From contig NZ_JAOTEN010000001.1 in assembly GCF_025628965.1 (NCBI RefSeq), positions 558,001-622,000 of the forward strand: a stretch of DNA of 64,000 bases, given 5' to 3'. Made by a program: the position numbers and the translations under genes. The notes under the pieces are model-generated. The model did not search any database, was not told the origin of the DNA, and saw only the letters and a program-made list of their open reading frames with translations. Below, piece after piece: positions 45,129 through 53,475 of this stretch (position 1 is its first letter; every line of letters begins with the position of its first letter). The stretch is from Chryseobacterium gilvum (GTDB lineage: Bacteria > Bacteroidota > Bacteroidia > Flavobacteriales > Weeksellaceae).

Positions 45129-45314
45129 ATGTTACATGAAATTTTAAAAAACGCTAAAAAATTGAAAAGTGCCGATTTGAAAAATATTACAGGAGGCGCT
45201 GGAAAAATTGGAACTCCGGATTTATCATTATGCGGATGCAGTTGTACAGGAGCTGTTACAGGCCCTAAATATTGCAGCCAGTACATAGGATGTCCGCAGG
45301 TAATAACTTGCTAA
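45129..45314 (+). CDS. Small GG-leader, cysteine-rich peptide (bacteriocin-like)
   Basis: A 61-residue precursor from ATG 45129; an in-frame start 15 codons earlier would not preserve the leader. The first 23 residues, 'LKKLKSADLKNITGG'-like ending in Gly22-Gly23, are a double-glycine leader as cut by C39-peptidase ABC exporters. The 38-residue core has six cysteines (SLCGCSCTG, KYCS, GCPQ, ITC). From memory, Chryseobacterium genomes carry families of such 'bacteriocin-like' peptides. No transporter, immunity or modification gene is adjacent. Antimicrobial action is a guess; a signalling or structural role is possible. Confidence 0.72.
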   Translation: MLHEILKNAKKLKSADLKNITGGAGKIGTPDLSLCGCSCTGAVTGPKYCSQYIGCPQVITC

Positions 45315-45323
45315 TCAACAAAT

Positions 45324-45349
45324 AAAAGCCTTCCAAATGGAAGGCTTTT
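45324..45349. terminator. Bidirectional terminator after the GG-leader peptide
   Basis: AAAAGCCTTCC and GGAAGGCTTTT form an 11-bp perfect stem with an AAAT loop; it serves the peptide gene and the convergent thioesterase gene. Confidence 0.82.
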
Positions 45350-45366
45350 ATTTGTATCAAATTTTC

Positions 45367-45834
45367 TTACAAAAAAGGTTTCATTTCATCTTCAATCTGC
45401 GTTCTCAGATCCATCAATCGTTTTGCATATTTTTCCTGCTGTATCTCTTCGTCCGTTTCCGGAATCCACTTTGGGACGGGAAGTTTTTTACCATTTTCAT
45501 CTACGCCTACAAAAACAATAATGCAGTGTGTTTTTTTATCAAAAGTAGGCTGTTTTAGGTTTCTTGAGAATACATTGATTGATATGTGCATGCTTGAAGA
45601 ACCCGTATAAATTACCTGAGCTTCCACTTTCACAATCTCACCGATTTTAATGGGTTCATAAAAACGTATTCCACCTACGTAAACGGTAACAGAATAATTT
45701 CCGCTCCATGTGGTTGCGCAGGCATATCCTGCCTGATCAATCCATTTCATCACACTACCTCCATGTACATTTCCGCCGTAGTTAACGTCTGAAGGCTCAG
45801 AAATAAATTGAAAAGTAACAGGTTTGTTATCCAT
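45367..45834 (-). CDS. Acyl-CoA thioesterase, hotdog fold (YciA/BACH-like)
   Basis: A 155-residue hotdog protein. 'DVNYGGNVHGGSVMKWIDQAGYACA' is the long-helix signature with the catalytic Asp (in 'WIDQAG'). It is followed by 'FYEPIKIGEIVKVEAQVIYTG' and 'FSRNLKQPTFDKKTHCIIVFVGVD'. This is the YciA/ACOT7 branch that hydrolyses medium- and long-chain acyl-CoA in the cytoplasm. Single gene. Confidence 0.9.
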   Translation of the reverse strand: MDNKPVTFQFISEPSDVNYGGNVHGGSVMKWIDQAGYACATTWSGNYSVTVYVGGIRFYEPIKIGEIVKVEAQVIYTGSSSMHISINVFSRNLKQPTFDKKTHCIIVFVGVDENGKKLPVPKWIPETDEEIQQEKYAKRLMDLRTQIEDEMKPFL

Positions 45835-45972
45835 TTTTTAAATTTTGCTAAAGATATCTAATAAAATCTAAAAAGTCTGATAAAATCCTTCTTTTTGATT
45901 ATAAAATGCTTATATTGTCAAAATGTTCAATTTTGAACTTAAACTTTAAAAATAATAAAATTTATAATATAG

Positions 45973-46326
45973 ATGAAAAAAGTATTTTATCTTAATAGTT
46001 GTGATACCTGCAGGAAAATATTAGCAAAATTTGATCTGAAAAGCTGGGAGCTTCGCGAAATAAAAAAAGAGCCTATTACCTTAGAAGAAGTAGAGGCAAT
46101 GTATAAAATTACCAATTCGTATGAGGATTTGTTCAGTAAAAAATCTACCCAGATAAAATTAAGAGAACTTGATTTGAAAACGATGGGAGAAGATGATTTT
46201 AAAGAATTGTTACTGGATCATTACACTTTTTTAAGACGCCCTGTTTTCCTTACCGATAAAGAAATTTTTATAGGCAATGATAAAAAGAATATTGAAAGCC
46301 TGAGAGCATATTTTAACGGAAATTAA
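45973..46326 (+). CDS. ArsC/Spx-family protein
   Basis: A 117-residue thioredoxin-fold protein with 'NSCDTCRKIL', putting a CxxC pair at Cys10 and Cys13, and the ArsC-type 'FLRRPVFLTDKEIFIGND' near the C-terminus. Classic ArsC has one N-terminal cysteine and an Arg triad; the CxxC is closer to Spx, MgsR and YffB. In Bacteroidota most such genes are annotated as arsenate reductase family without evidence of arsenate use. A redox-linked role is likely; arsenate reduction is unproven. Confidence 0.87.
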   Translation: MKKVFYLNSCDTCRKILAKFDLKSWELREIKKEPITLEEVEAMYKITNSYEDLFSKKSTQIKLRELDLKTMGEDDFKELLLDHYTFLRRPVFLTDKEIFIGNDKKNIESLRAYFNGN

Positions 46327-46342
46327 AATTTCACAAATAAAA

Positions 46343-46369
46343 AAAACCGTAGAACTTCTACGGTTTTTT
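46343..46369. terminator. Bidirectional terminator
   Basis: AAAACCGTAGA / TCTACGGTTTT, an 11-bp perfect stem with an ACT-type short loop and A/T runs on both sides, between the convergent Spx-like and gcvT genes. Confidence 0.85.
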
Positions 46370-46386
46370 TATGATTTAAAATCTAG

Positions 46387-47463
46387 CTATACAAACGGCA
46401 TTTTTACAACCTGTGCAGGAATATTTTTGTTTCTTACCTGAATGAAAATTTCTGAGCCCAGTTTGAAGTGAGGCTTATCTACATAAGCGATTCCCAAACC
46501 GATTTTTTTCATTGGAGACTGTGTTCCGGACGTCACTTTTCCGATTACATTTCCTTCAGCGTCTACAACAGGGTAGTCATGTCTCGGAACACCTTTGTCC
46601 TGCAATTCAAAACCAACTAATTTTCTGGTAATTCCTTCTTCTTTCTGTCTGGCAAAAATATCTTTAGAAAGAAAATCTTTATCAAATTTCGTAATCCAGC
46701 CTAATCCGGCTTCAATCGGAGAAGTGGTGTCATCAATATCCATCCCGTATAGGCAGAATCCTTTTTCAAGTCTTAAAGTATCTCTGGAAGCCAGTCCGCA
46801 AGGGATCATTCCTTCACTTTCTCCTGCCTTTAAAATTTCGTCCCAAAGCTTTTCGGCATCATTATTTCTGAAATAAATTTCAAAACCGCCGCTTCCGGTA
46901 TATCCTGTATTTGAAATAATTACATTATTTACTCCGGAAACTGTTCCTACAGTAAAATGATAGTAAGGAATTTCAGACAGGTTTGTTTCTGTTAATTTCT
47001 GTAGGATTTCAGTTGCTTTCGGGCCCTGAATGGCCAAAAGAGACATTTCATCTGAAGCATTGGTCATTTTTGCGCCAAACGTATTGTATTTTGAGATATG
47101 ATCCCAATCTTTATCAATATTCGAAGCGTTTACCACGACAAAATATTTATTATCATCCATCTTGTACACGATAAGGTCATCTACAATTCCCCCGTTTTCG
47201 TTGGGAAGACAAGAGTATTGAGCTTTTCCGTTCTCAAGCGCATCTACATTGTTGGTGGTAACGTATTGCAGAAGATCTTTAGAACCTTCACCTTCGATGA
47301 AAAACTGTCCCATATGAGAAACATCAAATAATCCCGCTTTTTCTCTCACGGCAAAGTGTTCCTCCGTTACTCCGGAATATTGCACAGGCATATCAAAACC
47401 TGCAAAAGGTACTATTTTCGCTCCCAAAGAAACGTGCTTATCGTACAAGGCTGTTTTTTTCAT
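46387..47463 (-). CDS. gcvT: Aminomethyltransferase, glycine cleavage T protein
   Basis: A 358-residue T protein that moves the methylene of the H-protein-bound aminomethyl group to tetrahydrofolate, releasing ammonia. 'FAGFDMPVQYSGVTEEHFAVREKAGLFDVSHMGQ' is the N-terminal signature; 'NTGYTGSGGFEIY' and 'GTQSPMKKIGLGIAYV' complete the fold. GcvP and GcvH are not in the window. No glycine riboswitch is seen upstream, since the idi-linked genes lie close by. Folate-carbon metabolism in the cytoplasm. Confidence 0.96.
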   Translation of the reverse strand: MKKTALYDKHVSLGAKIVPFAGFDMPVQYSGVTEEHFAVREKAGLFDVSHMGQFFIEGEGSKDLLQYVTTNNVDALENGKAQYSCLPNENGGIVDDLIVYKMDDNKYFVVVNASNIDKDWDHISKYNTFGAKMTNASDEMSLLAIQGPKATEILQKLTETNLSEIPYYHFTVGTVSGVNNVIISNTGYTGSGGFEIYFRNNDAEKLWDEILKAGESEGMIPCGLASRDTLRLEKGFCLYGMDIDDTTSPIEAGLGWITKFDKDFLSKDIFARQKEEGITRKLVGFELQDKGVPRHDYPVVDAEGNVIGKVTSGTQSPMKKIGLGIAYVDKPHFKLGSEIFIQVRNKNIPAQVVKMPFV

Positions 47464-47469
47464 ATTATT

Positions 47470-47949
47470 TTATTTCTTTATTTTAAAACTTTCAAAAGCT
47501 TCACTAAAGAGCTTCATATAATTTCCGTTCCAGTATTTTTGTTGGCAACTGATGGTAATAAGGTAGAGTTTTTTATTTTTCTGAAAAACTTTTGTATTCC
47601 AGAATGTTTTATCATGCTCATCAAAATATTCGTAATCGTATTCTGTATACCCTTTTTTACTTCCGGAAGTCTTTATTTTTTTTTCGTCATCTTCCGATTT
47701 ATAAAGTGCAAGGATAAATTTCTTTGTTTCTGTTTTCGGAAGATCAAGATCTTCGTATTCCGAAATGGTAATGGCTCCGATCTGGTTGGTCGGGAAAATA
47801 TTGACAATGCCATTGTCATTAGCAGATATCCAGGTATCGGGAAAGGTGATGGAATAATTTTCACTGTCATAAAGCTTAGTTTCCAGTTTCTGGGTGAAAG
47901 CATATATTCCTGAGAACATTAAAAATAGAACGAGAACTTTTTTCATCAT
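47470..47949 (-). CDS. Exported hypothetical protein (PsbP-like/DUF1795-like fold possible)
   Basis: About 159 residues from the ATG at 47949 (or 47946). A longer frame to 48045 overlaps idi and lacks a signal sequence, so the short form, which begins with a clean signal peptide ('FLMFSGIYAFTQ'), is preferred. The mature part, 'YDSENYSITFPDTWIS' then alternating strands, resembles the PsbP-like domain. It lies between idi (four bases upstream) and gcvT (six bases downstream), so it is probably co-transcribed with both. Function unknown. Confidence 0.8.
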   Translation of the reverse strand: MMKKVLVLFLMFSGIYAFTQKLETKLYDSENYSITFPDTWISANDNGIVNIFPTNQIGAITISEYEDLDLPKTETKKFILALYKSEDDEKKIKTSGSKKGYTEYDYEYFDEHDKTFWNTKVFQKNKKLYLITISCQQKYWNGNYMKLFSEAFESFKIKK

Positions 47950-47953
47950 GAGG

Positions 47954-48463
47954 TTAAAAATGGTGTTTGTATTCTTCCAAAATGATTTTAAACCATTCTG
48001 TGAAATTTTCCGGATTTTGGGCGATTTCCTGATCAAGGTCTGCAATGGAAACGTATCTTACTTCTTCCACTTCATCCGGATTAAGATTAAAATCTAAATT
48101 ATAAATACCGGTAAAAACATGGTCAAGCTCATGTTCCCAAAGCCCGTTTCCGACATCTGCTTTATAAATAAAATTAAATTTTTCTGAAAGCTTAGTTTCT
48201 ATGCCCAATTCTTCCTTCAGCCTTCTTTGGGCACCTTCAATATATGTTTCATTTTCTCTTGGGTGAGAACATACCGCATTGGTCCATTGGTTGGGAGAAT
48301 GATATTTTTTTTTAGCCCTTTTCTGTAAGAGCATTTCGCCGTTATCATTAAATAAGAATACAGAAAATGCGCGGTGAAGCAAACCATTGATATGAGCCTG
48401 CTGTTTTTCCATCAAACCTATAATTTCATCTTCAGAATTTACTAAAACAACATATTCTTCCAT
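47954..48463 (-). CDS. idi: Isopentenyl-diphosphate delta-isomerase, type 1
   Basis: A 169-residue Nudix-fold enzyme interconverting isopentenyl and dimethylallyl diphosphate. The catalytic cysteine is in 'TNAVCSHPRENE' (about residue 66) and the metal/acid glutamates in 'GLWEHELDHVF'. 'GLLHRAFSVFLFN' is the usual N-terminal strand. It heads the minus-strand unit idi - hypothetical - gcvT; isoprenoids feed menaquinone and carotenoid or flexirubin-associated pathways. Confidence 0.95.
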   Translation of the reverse strand: MEEYVVLVNSEDEIIGLMEKQQAHINGLLHRAFSVFLFNDNGEMLLQKRAKKKYHSPNQWTNAVCSHPRENETYIEGAQRRLKEELGIETKLSEKFNFIYKADVGNGLWEHELDHVFTGIYNLDFNLNPDEVEEVRYVSIADLDQEIAQNPENFTEWFKIILEEYKHHF

Positions 48464-48675
48464 TGATGCAAATTTAAGCCTAAATCATCATTTCGTAAAA
48501 TATTTGCCTGCCTTTTTTTGTAATTAAAAGGTTTTTATGTTTTTAATATAGAAAATTTTCAATCAATCATGTAATATATATGTTCAAGTTTCTTATGTTA
48601 TTCGTTGAAATATAATTTTTCTGATAAAATATTAACTTAAACTAAGTTTAATAAAAGTGTTCTGCCTATTAATTG

Positions 48676-48683
48676 TAACTTTG
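48676..48683 (+). promoter_or_regulatory. Promoter -7 element before the HAD gene
   Basis: TAACTTTG fits TAnnTTTG, 14 bases before ATG 48698. The remainder of the 234-base gap after idi is AT-rich with no other feature seen. Confidence 0.5.
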
Positions 48684-48697
48684 CGATTTAAAAAATA

Positions 48698-49102
48698 ATG
48701 ATGGAATTAGAATACATTGAACATATCAGTCCGATCCTGAAAGACGGGGTTAAAAATTATCTGATTGATATCGATGGAACGATCACAGACGATGTTCCAA
48801 ATGAAGAACCCGAAAGAATGGTAACGTGCGAACCTTATCCTGATGCGCTGGAAACCATTAACAGATGGTATGATGACGGCCATTTGATTTGTTTTTTTAC
48901 TTCAAGAACAGAAAATCTTAAGCAGATTACTATAGATTGGCTGGATAAGCACGGATTTAAATACCACAGTGTACTGTGCGGAAAACCAAGAGGCGGAAAT
49001 TACCACTGGATTGATAATCATCTGGTAAAAGCGACACGGTATAAAGGTAAATTTACCGATCTGATCGAAAAGCAGGTCACTATTGAAGTTTTTAAAGACT
49101 AA
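48698..49102 (+). CDS. Small HAD-superfamily hydrolase
   Basis: A 134-residue capless HAD protein. Motif I 'IDIDGTIT' (about 23-30) has both aspartates, and 'CFFTSRTENL' supplies motif II. Further acids of motif III/IV may be in 'YHWIDNHLVKA'. It is close to the Bacteroides BT0820-type single-domain HADs; databases sometimes mislabel this group as phosphoheptose isomerase. It is 20 bases upstream of the dehydrogenase gene and probably co-transcribed. The substrate is unknown. Confidence 0.82.
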   Translation: MMELEYIEHISPILKDGVKNYLIDIDGTITDDVPNEEPERMVTCEPYPDALETINRWYDDGHLICFFTSRTENLKQITIDWLDKHGFKYHSVLCGKPRGGNYHWIDNHLVKATRYKGKFTDLIEKQVTIEVFKD

Positions 49103-49122
49103 TACATCTAATAATTATATAT

Positions 49123-50082
49123 ATGAAAGTTTTAGCAAACGATGGTTTGGATCAGTCCGGGATTGATGCATTAACGGCAAAAGGTTTTGAGGTTATTACC
49201 GCGAAAGTACCCCAGGAATTTTTGGCAGAATATATTAATGAGCATAAAATCCGCACTTTACTGGTAAGAAGCGCGACTCAGGTCAGAAAAGATATTATTG
49301 ATCAATGCCCGTCTATCGAGATCATCGGAAGAGGTGGAGTGGGAATGGATAATATTGATGTAGAATATGCCAGAGAAAAAGGAATTCACGTCATCAATAC
49401 ACCTTCGGCTTCTTCAGAATCTGTTGCCGAACTGGTTTTTGCCCATTTGTTTTCGGGAGCAAGGTTTTTACAGGAATCAAACAGAAAAATGCCTGTAAAA
49501 GGAGATACCGATTTTTCAGGTTTAAAAAAATCGTATGCAGCAGGAATCGAACTAAGAGGAAAAACCATCGGAATTGTTGGAATGGGTAGAATAGGGCAGG
49601 AAGTTGCAAGAATTGCTCTCGGACTAGGAATGAGAGTGGTTGCCGCCGACAATAATGTAGGAAAAGCAAGCATTAAGGTAAAATTCTATAACAATCAGTT
49701 CATCAACGTAGATATAGAAACAGAACCTTTGCCGCAGGTTTTAAAGCATTCGGATTTTATTACGCTTCATGTTCCGGCGCAAAAAGACGGCTATATGATC
49801 GGAAAAAATGAACTGGAAATCATGAAAGACGGTGTTGCCATTGTAAACTGTTCACGAGGCGGAGTAATTGATGAAGAGGCTTTAATAAATGCTTTAGATT
49901 CAGGAAAAGTGAGGTTTGCAGGATTAGATGTATTCATCAACGAGCCTACTCCTTCAAAAGAAATACTGAATCACCCTAAAATTTCGCTGACTCCGCACAC
50001 CGGAGCATCTACTCTGGAAGCGCAGGACAGAATTGGTCTTTCACTTGCAGAACAGATTTCAAGTATTTTACAGATTCATTAA
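49123..50082 (+). CDS. serA: D-2-hydroxyacid dehydrogenase, probable phosphoglycerate dehydrogenase
   Basis: A 319-residue NAD-dependent dehydrogenase. 'GRGGVGMDNIDVEYA' is the phosphoglycerate dehydrogenase signature; 'GIVGMGRIGQEVAR' is the Rossmann loop; 'NCSRGGVIDE' and 'PHTGASTLEAQDRI' hold the catalytic Arg and His. There is no ACT regulatory domain, so it is the short SerA form. It makes 3-phosphohydroxypyruvate for serine synthesis. No SerC is nearby, so a related hydroxyacid substrate remains possible. Confidence 0.88.
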   Translation: MKVLANDGLDQSGIDALTAKGFEVITAKVPQEFLAEYINEHKIRTLLVRSATQVRKDIIDQCPSIEIIGRGGVGMDNIDVEYAREKGIHVINTPSASSESVAELVFAHLFSGARFLQESNRKMPVKGDTDFSGLKKSYAAGIELRGKTIGIVGMGRIGQEVARIALGLGMRVVAADNNVGKASIKVKFYNNQFINVDIETEPLPQVLKHSDFITLHVPAQKDGYMIGKNELEIMKDGVAIVNCSRGGVIDEEALINALDSGKVRFAGLDVFINEPTPSKEILNHPKISLTPHTGASTLEAQDRIGLSLAEQISSILQIH

Positions 50083-50100
50083 GATTGGATATTTAAAAAT

Positions 50101-50136
50101 AAATCCCGCCACATACATGTGGCGGGATTTATTTTT
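50101..50136. terminator. Bidirectional terminator between serA and mscL
   Basis: AAATCCCGCCACAT / ATGTGGCGGGATTT, a 14-bp perfect stem with AC loop and A/T-rich flanks. It touches the mscL stop codon. Confidence 0.87.
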
Positions 50137-50512
50137 ATAAGTTGTTTTTACTTTTTAAAGCGTCTCTGATCTCCATTAATAATTTTTGATCTTCTGTGGG
50201 ACCTGAAGGTACCACAGCAGTTTCTTCTTTCTTGTTGAATGCTTTAATCATTAAAAATAATACAAATGCCACAATAAAAAAGCTAATCACAGAGGATATA
50301 AAATTACCGTATTTTACTCCGTTACACGAAAGTTCTGCAATGTTTTTAACGTGCGCTTTTTCCAGCGCAGGATTCAAGAGTAAGGGTGTGACGATATCGT
50401 CAACAAAAGATTTTATAATGGCGCTAAAAGCGGCACCGATAATAACCCCAACCGCCAAGTCTATGACATTGCCCTTAAAGGCAAAGTCTCTGAATTCTTT
50501 TACAAGTCCCAT
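50135..50512 (-). CDS. mscL: Large-conductance mechanosensitive channel
   Basis: A 125-residue protein with two transmembrane helices. 'KGNVIDLAVGVIIGAAFSAIIKSFVDDIVTPLL' is the pore-lining first helix with its conserved start, and the second helix ('FISSVISFFIVAFVLFLMIKAFNK') is followed by a cytoplasmic tail helix. The homopentamer opens under membrane tension to release solutes after hypo-osmotic shock. Single gene with typical length. Confidence 0.96.
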   Translation of the reverse strand: MGLVKEFRDFAFKGNVIDLAVGVIIGAAFSAIIKSFVDDIVTPLLLNPALEKAHVKNIAELSCNGVKYGNFISSVISFFIVAFVLFLMIKAFNKKEETAVVPSGPTEDQKLLMEIRDALKSKNNL

Positions 50513-50636
50513 AAATTTTTTTTTAATGTTTACACAAAATTATCATTTTAATATTTACATCTTATTATTTTTAAGTTTTTTTATTTGATATACCATCATT
50601 TTAACAATTATCATTACATTTAAAGAAAGCTTTTCA

Positions 50637-52160
50637 ATGAAAATTTTAACAGCAGATCAAATTCGCTCAGCGGATGAATTTACAATAAAAAACGAACCCG
50701 TTTCTTCTATACAGCTCATGGAAAGGGCTGCATTGGCTTTTACAGACCAGATTGTTCCCTACTGTAAAAATCAAACTGCGTTTGCCATCTTCTGTGGGAA
50801 TGGAAATAACGGTGGTGATGGCTTTGCGATAGCCAGAATGCTGTATCTTAAAGGTTTTGATGTAGATGTTTTTATCAATCAGGAAAACGAAAATTTTTCT
50901 TCAGACGCGCTTATAAATTTTAAAAAAGTAAAAGAAATTTCAGGAATTAGCATTAAAGATTTCAATGATATTTCTGATGACTCTTTTGAGGATCAGACAA
51001 TTATTATTGATGCCATTTTTGGGACAGGATTATCAAGAAAACCCGAAGGTATCTATAAGAAGGTAATAGAAAACCTTAATGCACTTAAAAATATTAAAAT
51101 TGCTGTAGATCTACCTTCAGGATTGTTTTCCGATTCAATTTCAGACAAAGAACTTATCATATTTAAGGCAGATTATACACTGAGTTTTCAATTTTGGAAA
51201 AAAAGCTTCCTACATCCCGAAACAGGGAAATTCACAGGAAAGGTTATTATTTTGGATATCGGTTTAAGCCAAAAATATAGTAGTCAAGTGTACACTGATA
51301 ATTTTGTGATTGATGATGACATGATCGATCAGATTTTTATACCCAGAGAAAATTTTACCCATAAGGGAACGTATGGAAAAACAATAATCGCTGCCGGAAG
51401 CTACGGAAAAATAGGAGCCGCAGTTTTGGCAACAAAATCTGCTCTCAAAACAGGTTCCGGACTTACTTTTGTGCTTGCGCCGGCTTGCGGATACGAAATT
51501 CTGCAAACCAGCTGTCCAGAAGCAATGTTTATCGAAGGGGGAAATAAAAATATCAACAATATTGAATTTCAGGAAAATACAGCCTACGGAATCGGTCCCG
51601 GTTTGAATACTGATCCCGAAACTGAAATGGCATTTTTACAATTTCTAAAAAATTATTCTGAACCTCTCATTTTGGATGCAGATGCCTTAAATATCATTTC
51701 CAAAAATCAGAATAATTTAAAACTCATTCCTGAAAGATCAATCATCACTCCTCATCCGAAAGAATTTGAAAGGCTTTTCGGGACCACTGAAGATTCATAC
51801 AAAAGATTGGAACTTGCGCGGGAAAAAGCTAAGGAATACTCCATTTATATTGTTTTAAAAGACCATCATACTCAGGTCGTAACCCCGGAAGGAAAAGTGT
51901 TTTATAACATCACAGGAAATTCCGGATTGGCAAAAGGCGGAAGCGGAGATATATTAACCGGAATTCTTACCTCTCTTTTAGCACAAGGTTATTCTGAAGA
52001 AAACACGTGTCTTCTGGGAATTTACGTTCATGGCAAGGCTGCAGATTTTGCCGCGGAAAAATTCTCTAAAGAATCTATGCTTCCTACACAGGTAATTGAT
52101 GAGATCGGAAATGTTTTTCTTGACCTTAATAAAAAAGCCACAACTCGGTTGTGGCTTTAG
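50637..52160 (+). CDS. nnr: Bifunctional NAD(P)H-hydrate epimerase / ADP-dependent dehydratase
   Basis: A 507-residue fusion. The N-terminal YjeF epimerase domain (about 1-220) shows 'CGNGNNGGDGFAIAR' and 'DAIFGTGLSRK'. The C-terminal ribokinase-like dehydratase domain (about 235-500) shows 'HKGTYGKTIIAAGSYGKIGAAVL', 'LILDADALNII', 'ITPHPKEFERL' and the ATP/ADP site 'AKGGSGDILTGIL'. It repairs damaged hydrated NADH and NADPH. A transcription terminator is embedded in its last codons. Confidence 0.96.
   Translation: MKILTADQIRSADEFTIKNEPVSSIQLMERAALAFTDQIVPYCKNQTAFAIFCGNGNNGGDGFAIARMLYLKGFDVDVFINQENENFSSDALINFKKVKEISGISIKDFNDISDDSFEDQTIIIDAIFGTGLSRKPEGIYKKVIENLNALKNIKIAVDLPSGLFSDSISDKELIIFKADYTLSFQFWKKSFLHPETGKFTGKVIILDIGLSQKYSSQVYTDNFVIDDDMIDQIFIPRENFTHKGTYGKTIIAAGSYGKIGAAVLATKSALKTGSGLTFVLAPACGYEILQTSCPEAMFIEGGNKNINNIEFQENTAYGIGPGLNTDPETEMAFLQFLKNYSEPLILDADALNIISKNQNNLKLIPERSIITPHPKEFERLFGTTEDSYKRLELAREKAKEYSIYIVLKDHHTQVVTPEGKVFYNITGNSGLAKGGSGDILTGILTSLLAQGYSEENTCLLGIYVHGKAADFAAEKFSKESMLPTQVIDEIGNVFLDLNKKATTRLWL
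52134..52158 (+). terminator. Terminator overlapping the 3' end of nnr
   Basis: AAAGCCACAAC / GTTGTGGCTTT, an 11-bp stem with TCG loop, lies within the last eight codons and stop of nnr. There is only a short T run on the plus strand, while the A6 upstream gives a T6 for the minus-strand lgt transcript, so it may terminate lgt chiefly. Confidence 0.7.
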
Positions 52161-52180
52161 GTATTATATTTTAAACTCAA

Positions 52181-53446
52181 TTAAAAAGTTTTGTCTGCTT
52201 CCGGTGCAATTTTATTGTTTTTGGAATAGATCATAATCACTAATCCTGCGATCATAAAAGGTATTGAAAGGATTTGCCCGGTATTTAATCCTGCAAACTG
52301 GATAAATTCGTCACCTTGCGGTTCTTTTAAAAACTCCACGAAAAATCTTACTGCCCAGAGAATAATGAAAAATAATCCGAATAACCATCCCTGCTGATAT
52401 TTTTTATCTGTTTTTCGATATAAAACCCAAAGCAAAACAAAAAGACAGACATATCCGAAAGCTTCAAAAAGCTGCGTCGGATAACGGGGTACTGTGATCC
52501 CGTATTCACTGCTCTGTTGAGGGAAAAGCAAAGCAAACGGAGAGTTTTCATCTACCGGTTTCCCGATGATTTCTGAATTAAAAAAGTTACCTATTCTTAC
52601 AAAGGCGCCGCCAATAGAAACTACAATCCCTAATCTGTCATATACCCAGAACGGGTTTTTCTTGATTATTTTAAAAGAGTAATAAAGAGTGGTCAGAATC
52701 AGTGCGATGGTAGCACCATGACTTGCCAAACCTGAAAATCCTGTAAATTTTAATCCGTTTTTGGTGCTTATCGGTAAAAAAACACTCCAGAAATCTTCTT
52801 TGAATAATTCCGGCTGATAAAAGATAACGTGCCCCAATCTTGCTCCTAAAATTGTTCCGATCAGTGTCCAGGTAAATAAAGGCTCCACGTATTTCTGGTT
52901 TACATGGTCGATCGTAAACATTCTTGTCATCAGGATATATCCCAAACCAAAAGCGCAGATAAACATTAAGCTGTAAAAATGCAGGGTAATGGGTCCTAAA
53001 TGAATTCCCGTAGAAGGGTCCCAGATTTTATATTTGGTTTCCAGATCTATTTTATCAGATTCCGCAATCGGCTTTTCTGTTTTTACGATATATTTAAAGC
53101 TTTCAATATTCTGCTCTGAGATATCATTATTAATAAGGTTGTAATCTTTATCTAAAAACTGGTATTTTTCACCTTTAAACCTATTGAGAACAGCAGCGTT
53201 AAACGTATAAGAATCATGCTCCAGGTTTGATTTATTCAAAATAACCAATACATTCTTGTTGTCTTTTCGATCTGCGAACGCACTGAGGTCCTGATTTTCA
53301 GTAGTCGTGAAAATTTTCACCGGAACATTTGCGGCATTGACCTTTAAAATCCCGTCTGAAGTTCCGCCGGAATAATTCTGGCCAAAAAAACACTGTGCTG
53401 TAAAGGCAAATATGACAAAGTAAATTCTGAATAAAATAGGATTCAT
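52181..53446 (-). CDS. lgt: Prolipoprotein diacylglyceryl transferase with N-terminal extension
   Basis: About 421 residues from ATG 53446; a longer frame to 53527 overlaps yidD. Lgt moves diacylglycerol from phosphatidylglycerol to the lipobox cysteine of lipoproteins such as those in this window. The Lgt core (about residues 150-415) has 'GARLGHVIFYQPELF', 'GFSGLASHGATIALI', 'RIGNFFNSEIIGKP' and several membrane spans. Before it is a signal-peptide-like segment and about 120 soluble residues absent from E. coli Lgt (291 residues), probably periplasmic. Confidence 0.93.
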   Translation of the reverse strand: MNPILFRIYFVIFAFTAQCFFGQNYSGGTSDGILKVNAANVPVKIFTTTENQDLSAFADRKDNKNVLVILNKSNLEHDSYTFNAAVLNRFKGEKYQFLDKDYNLINNDISEQNIESFKYIVKTEKPIAESDKIDLETKYKIWDPSTGIHLGPITLHFYSLMFICAFGLGYILMTRMFTIDHVNQKYVEPLFTWTLIGTILGARLGHVIFYQPELFKEDFWSVFLPISTKNGLKFTGFSGLASHGATIALILTTLYYSFKIIKKNPFWVYDRLGIVVSIGGAFVRIGNFFNSEIIGKPVDENSPFALLFPQQSSEYGITVPRYPTQLFEAFGYVCLFVLLWVLYRKTDKKYQQGWLFGLFFIILWAVRFFVEFLKEPQGDEFIQFAGLNTGQILSIPFMIAGLVIMIYSKNNKIAPEADKTF

Positions 53447-53475
53447 TTTTATTTTTTTAATTCGTTCTTTTAATA

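Noticed and set aside
47356..47913. 185-residue open frame on the plus strand
   Set aside because: It is antisense to the gcvT start and the exported hypothetical gene; its translation is Phe/Ile-rich with no family, while the minus-strand genes are recognisable.
46387..48463. Glycine riboswitch for gcvT
   Set aside because: gcvT lies six bases after the preceding gene, which lies four bases after idi, leaving no room for a riboswitch; none of the core sequence is seen upstream of idi.
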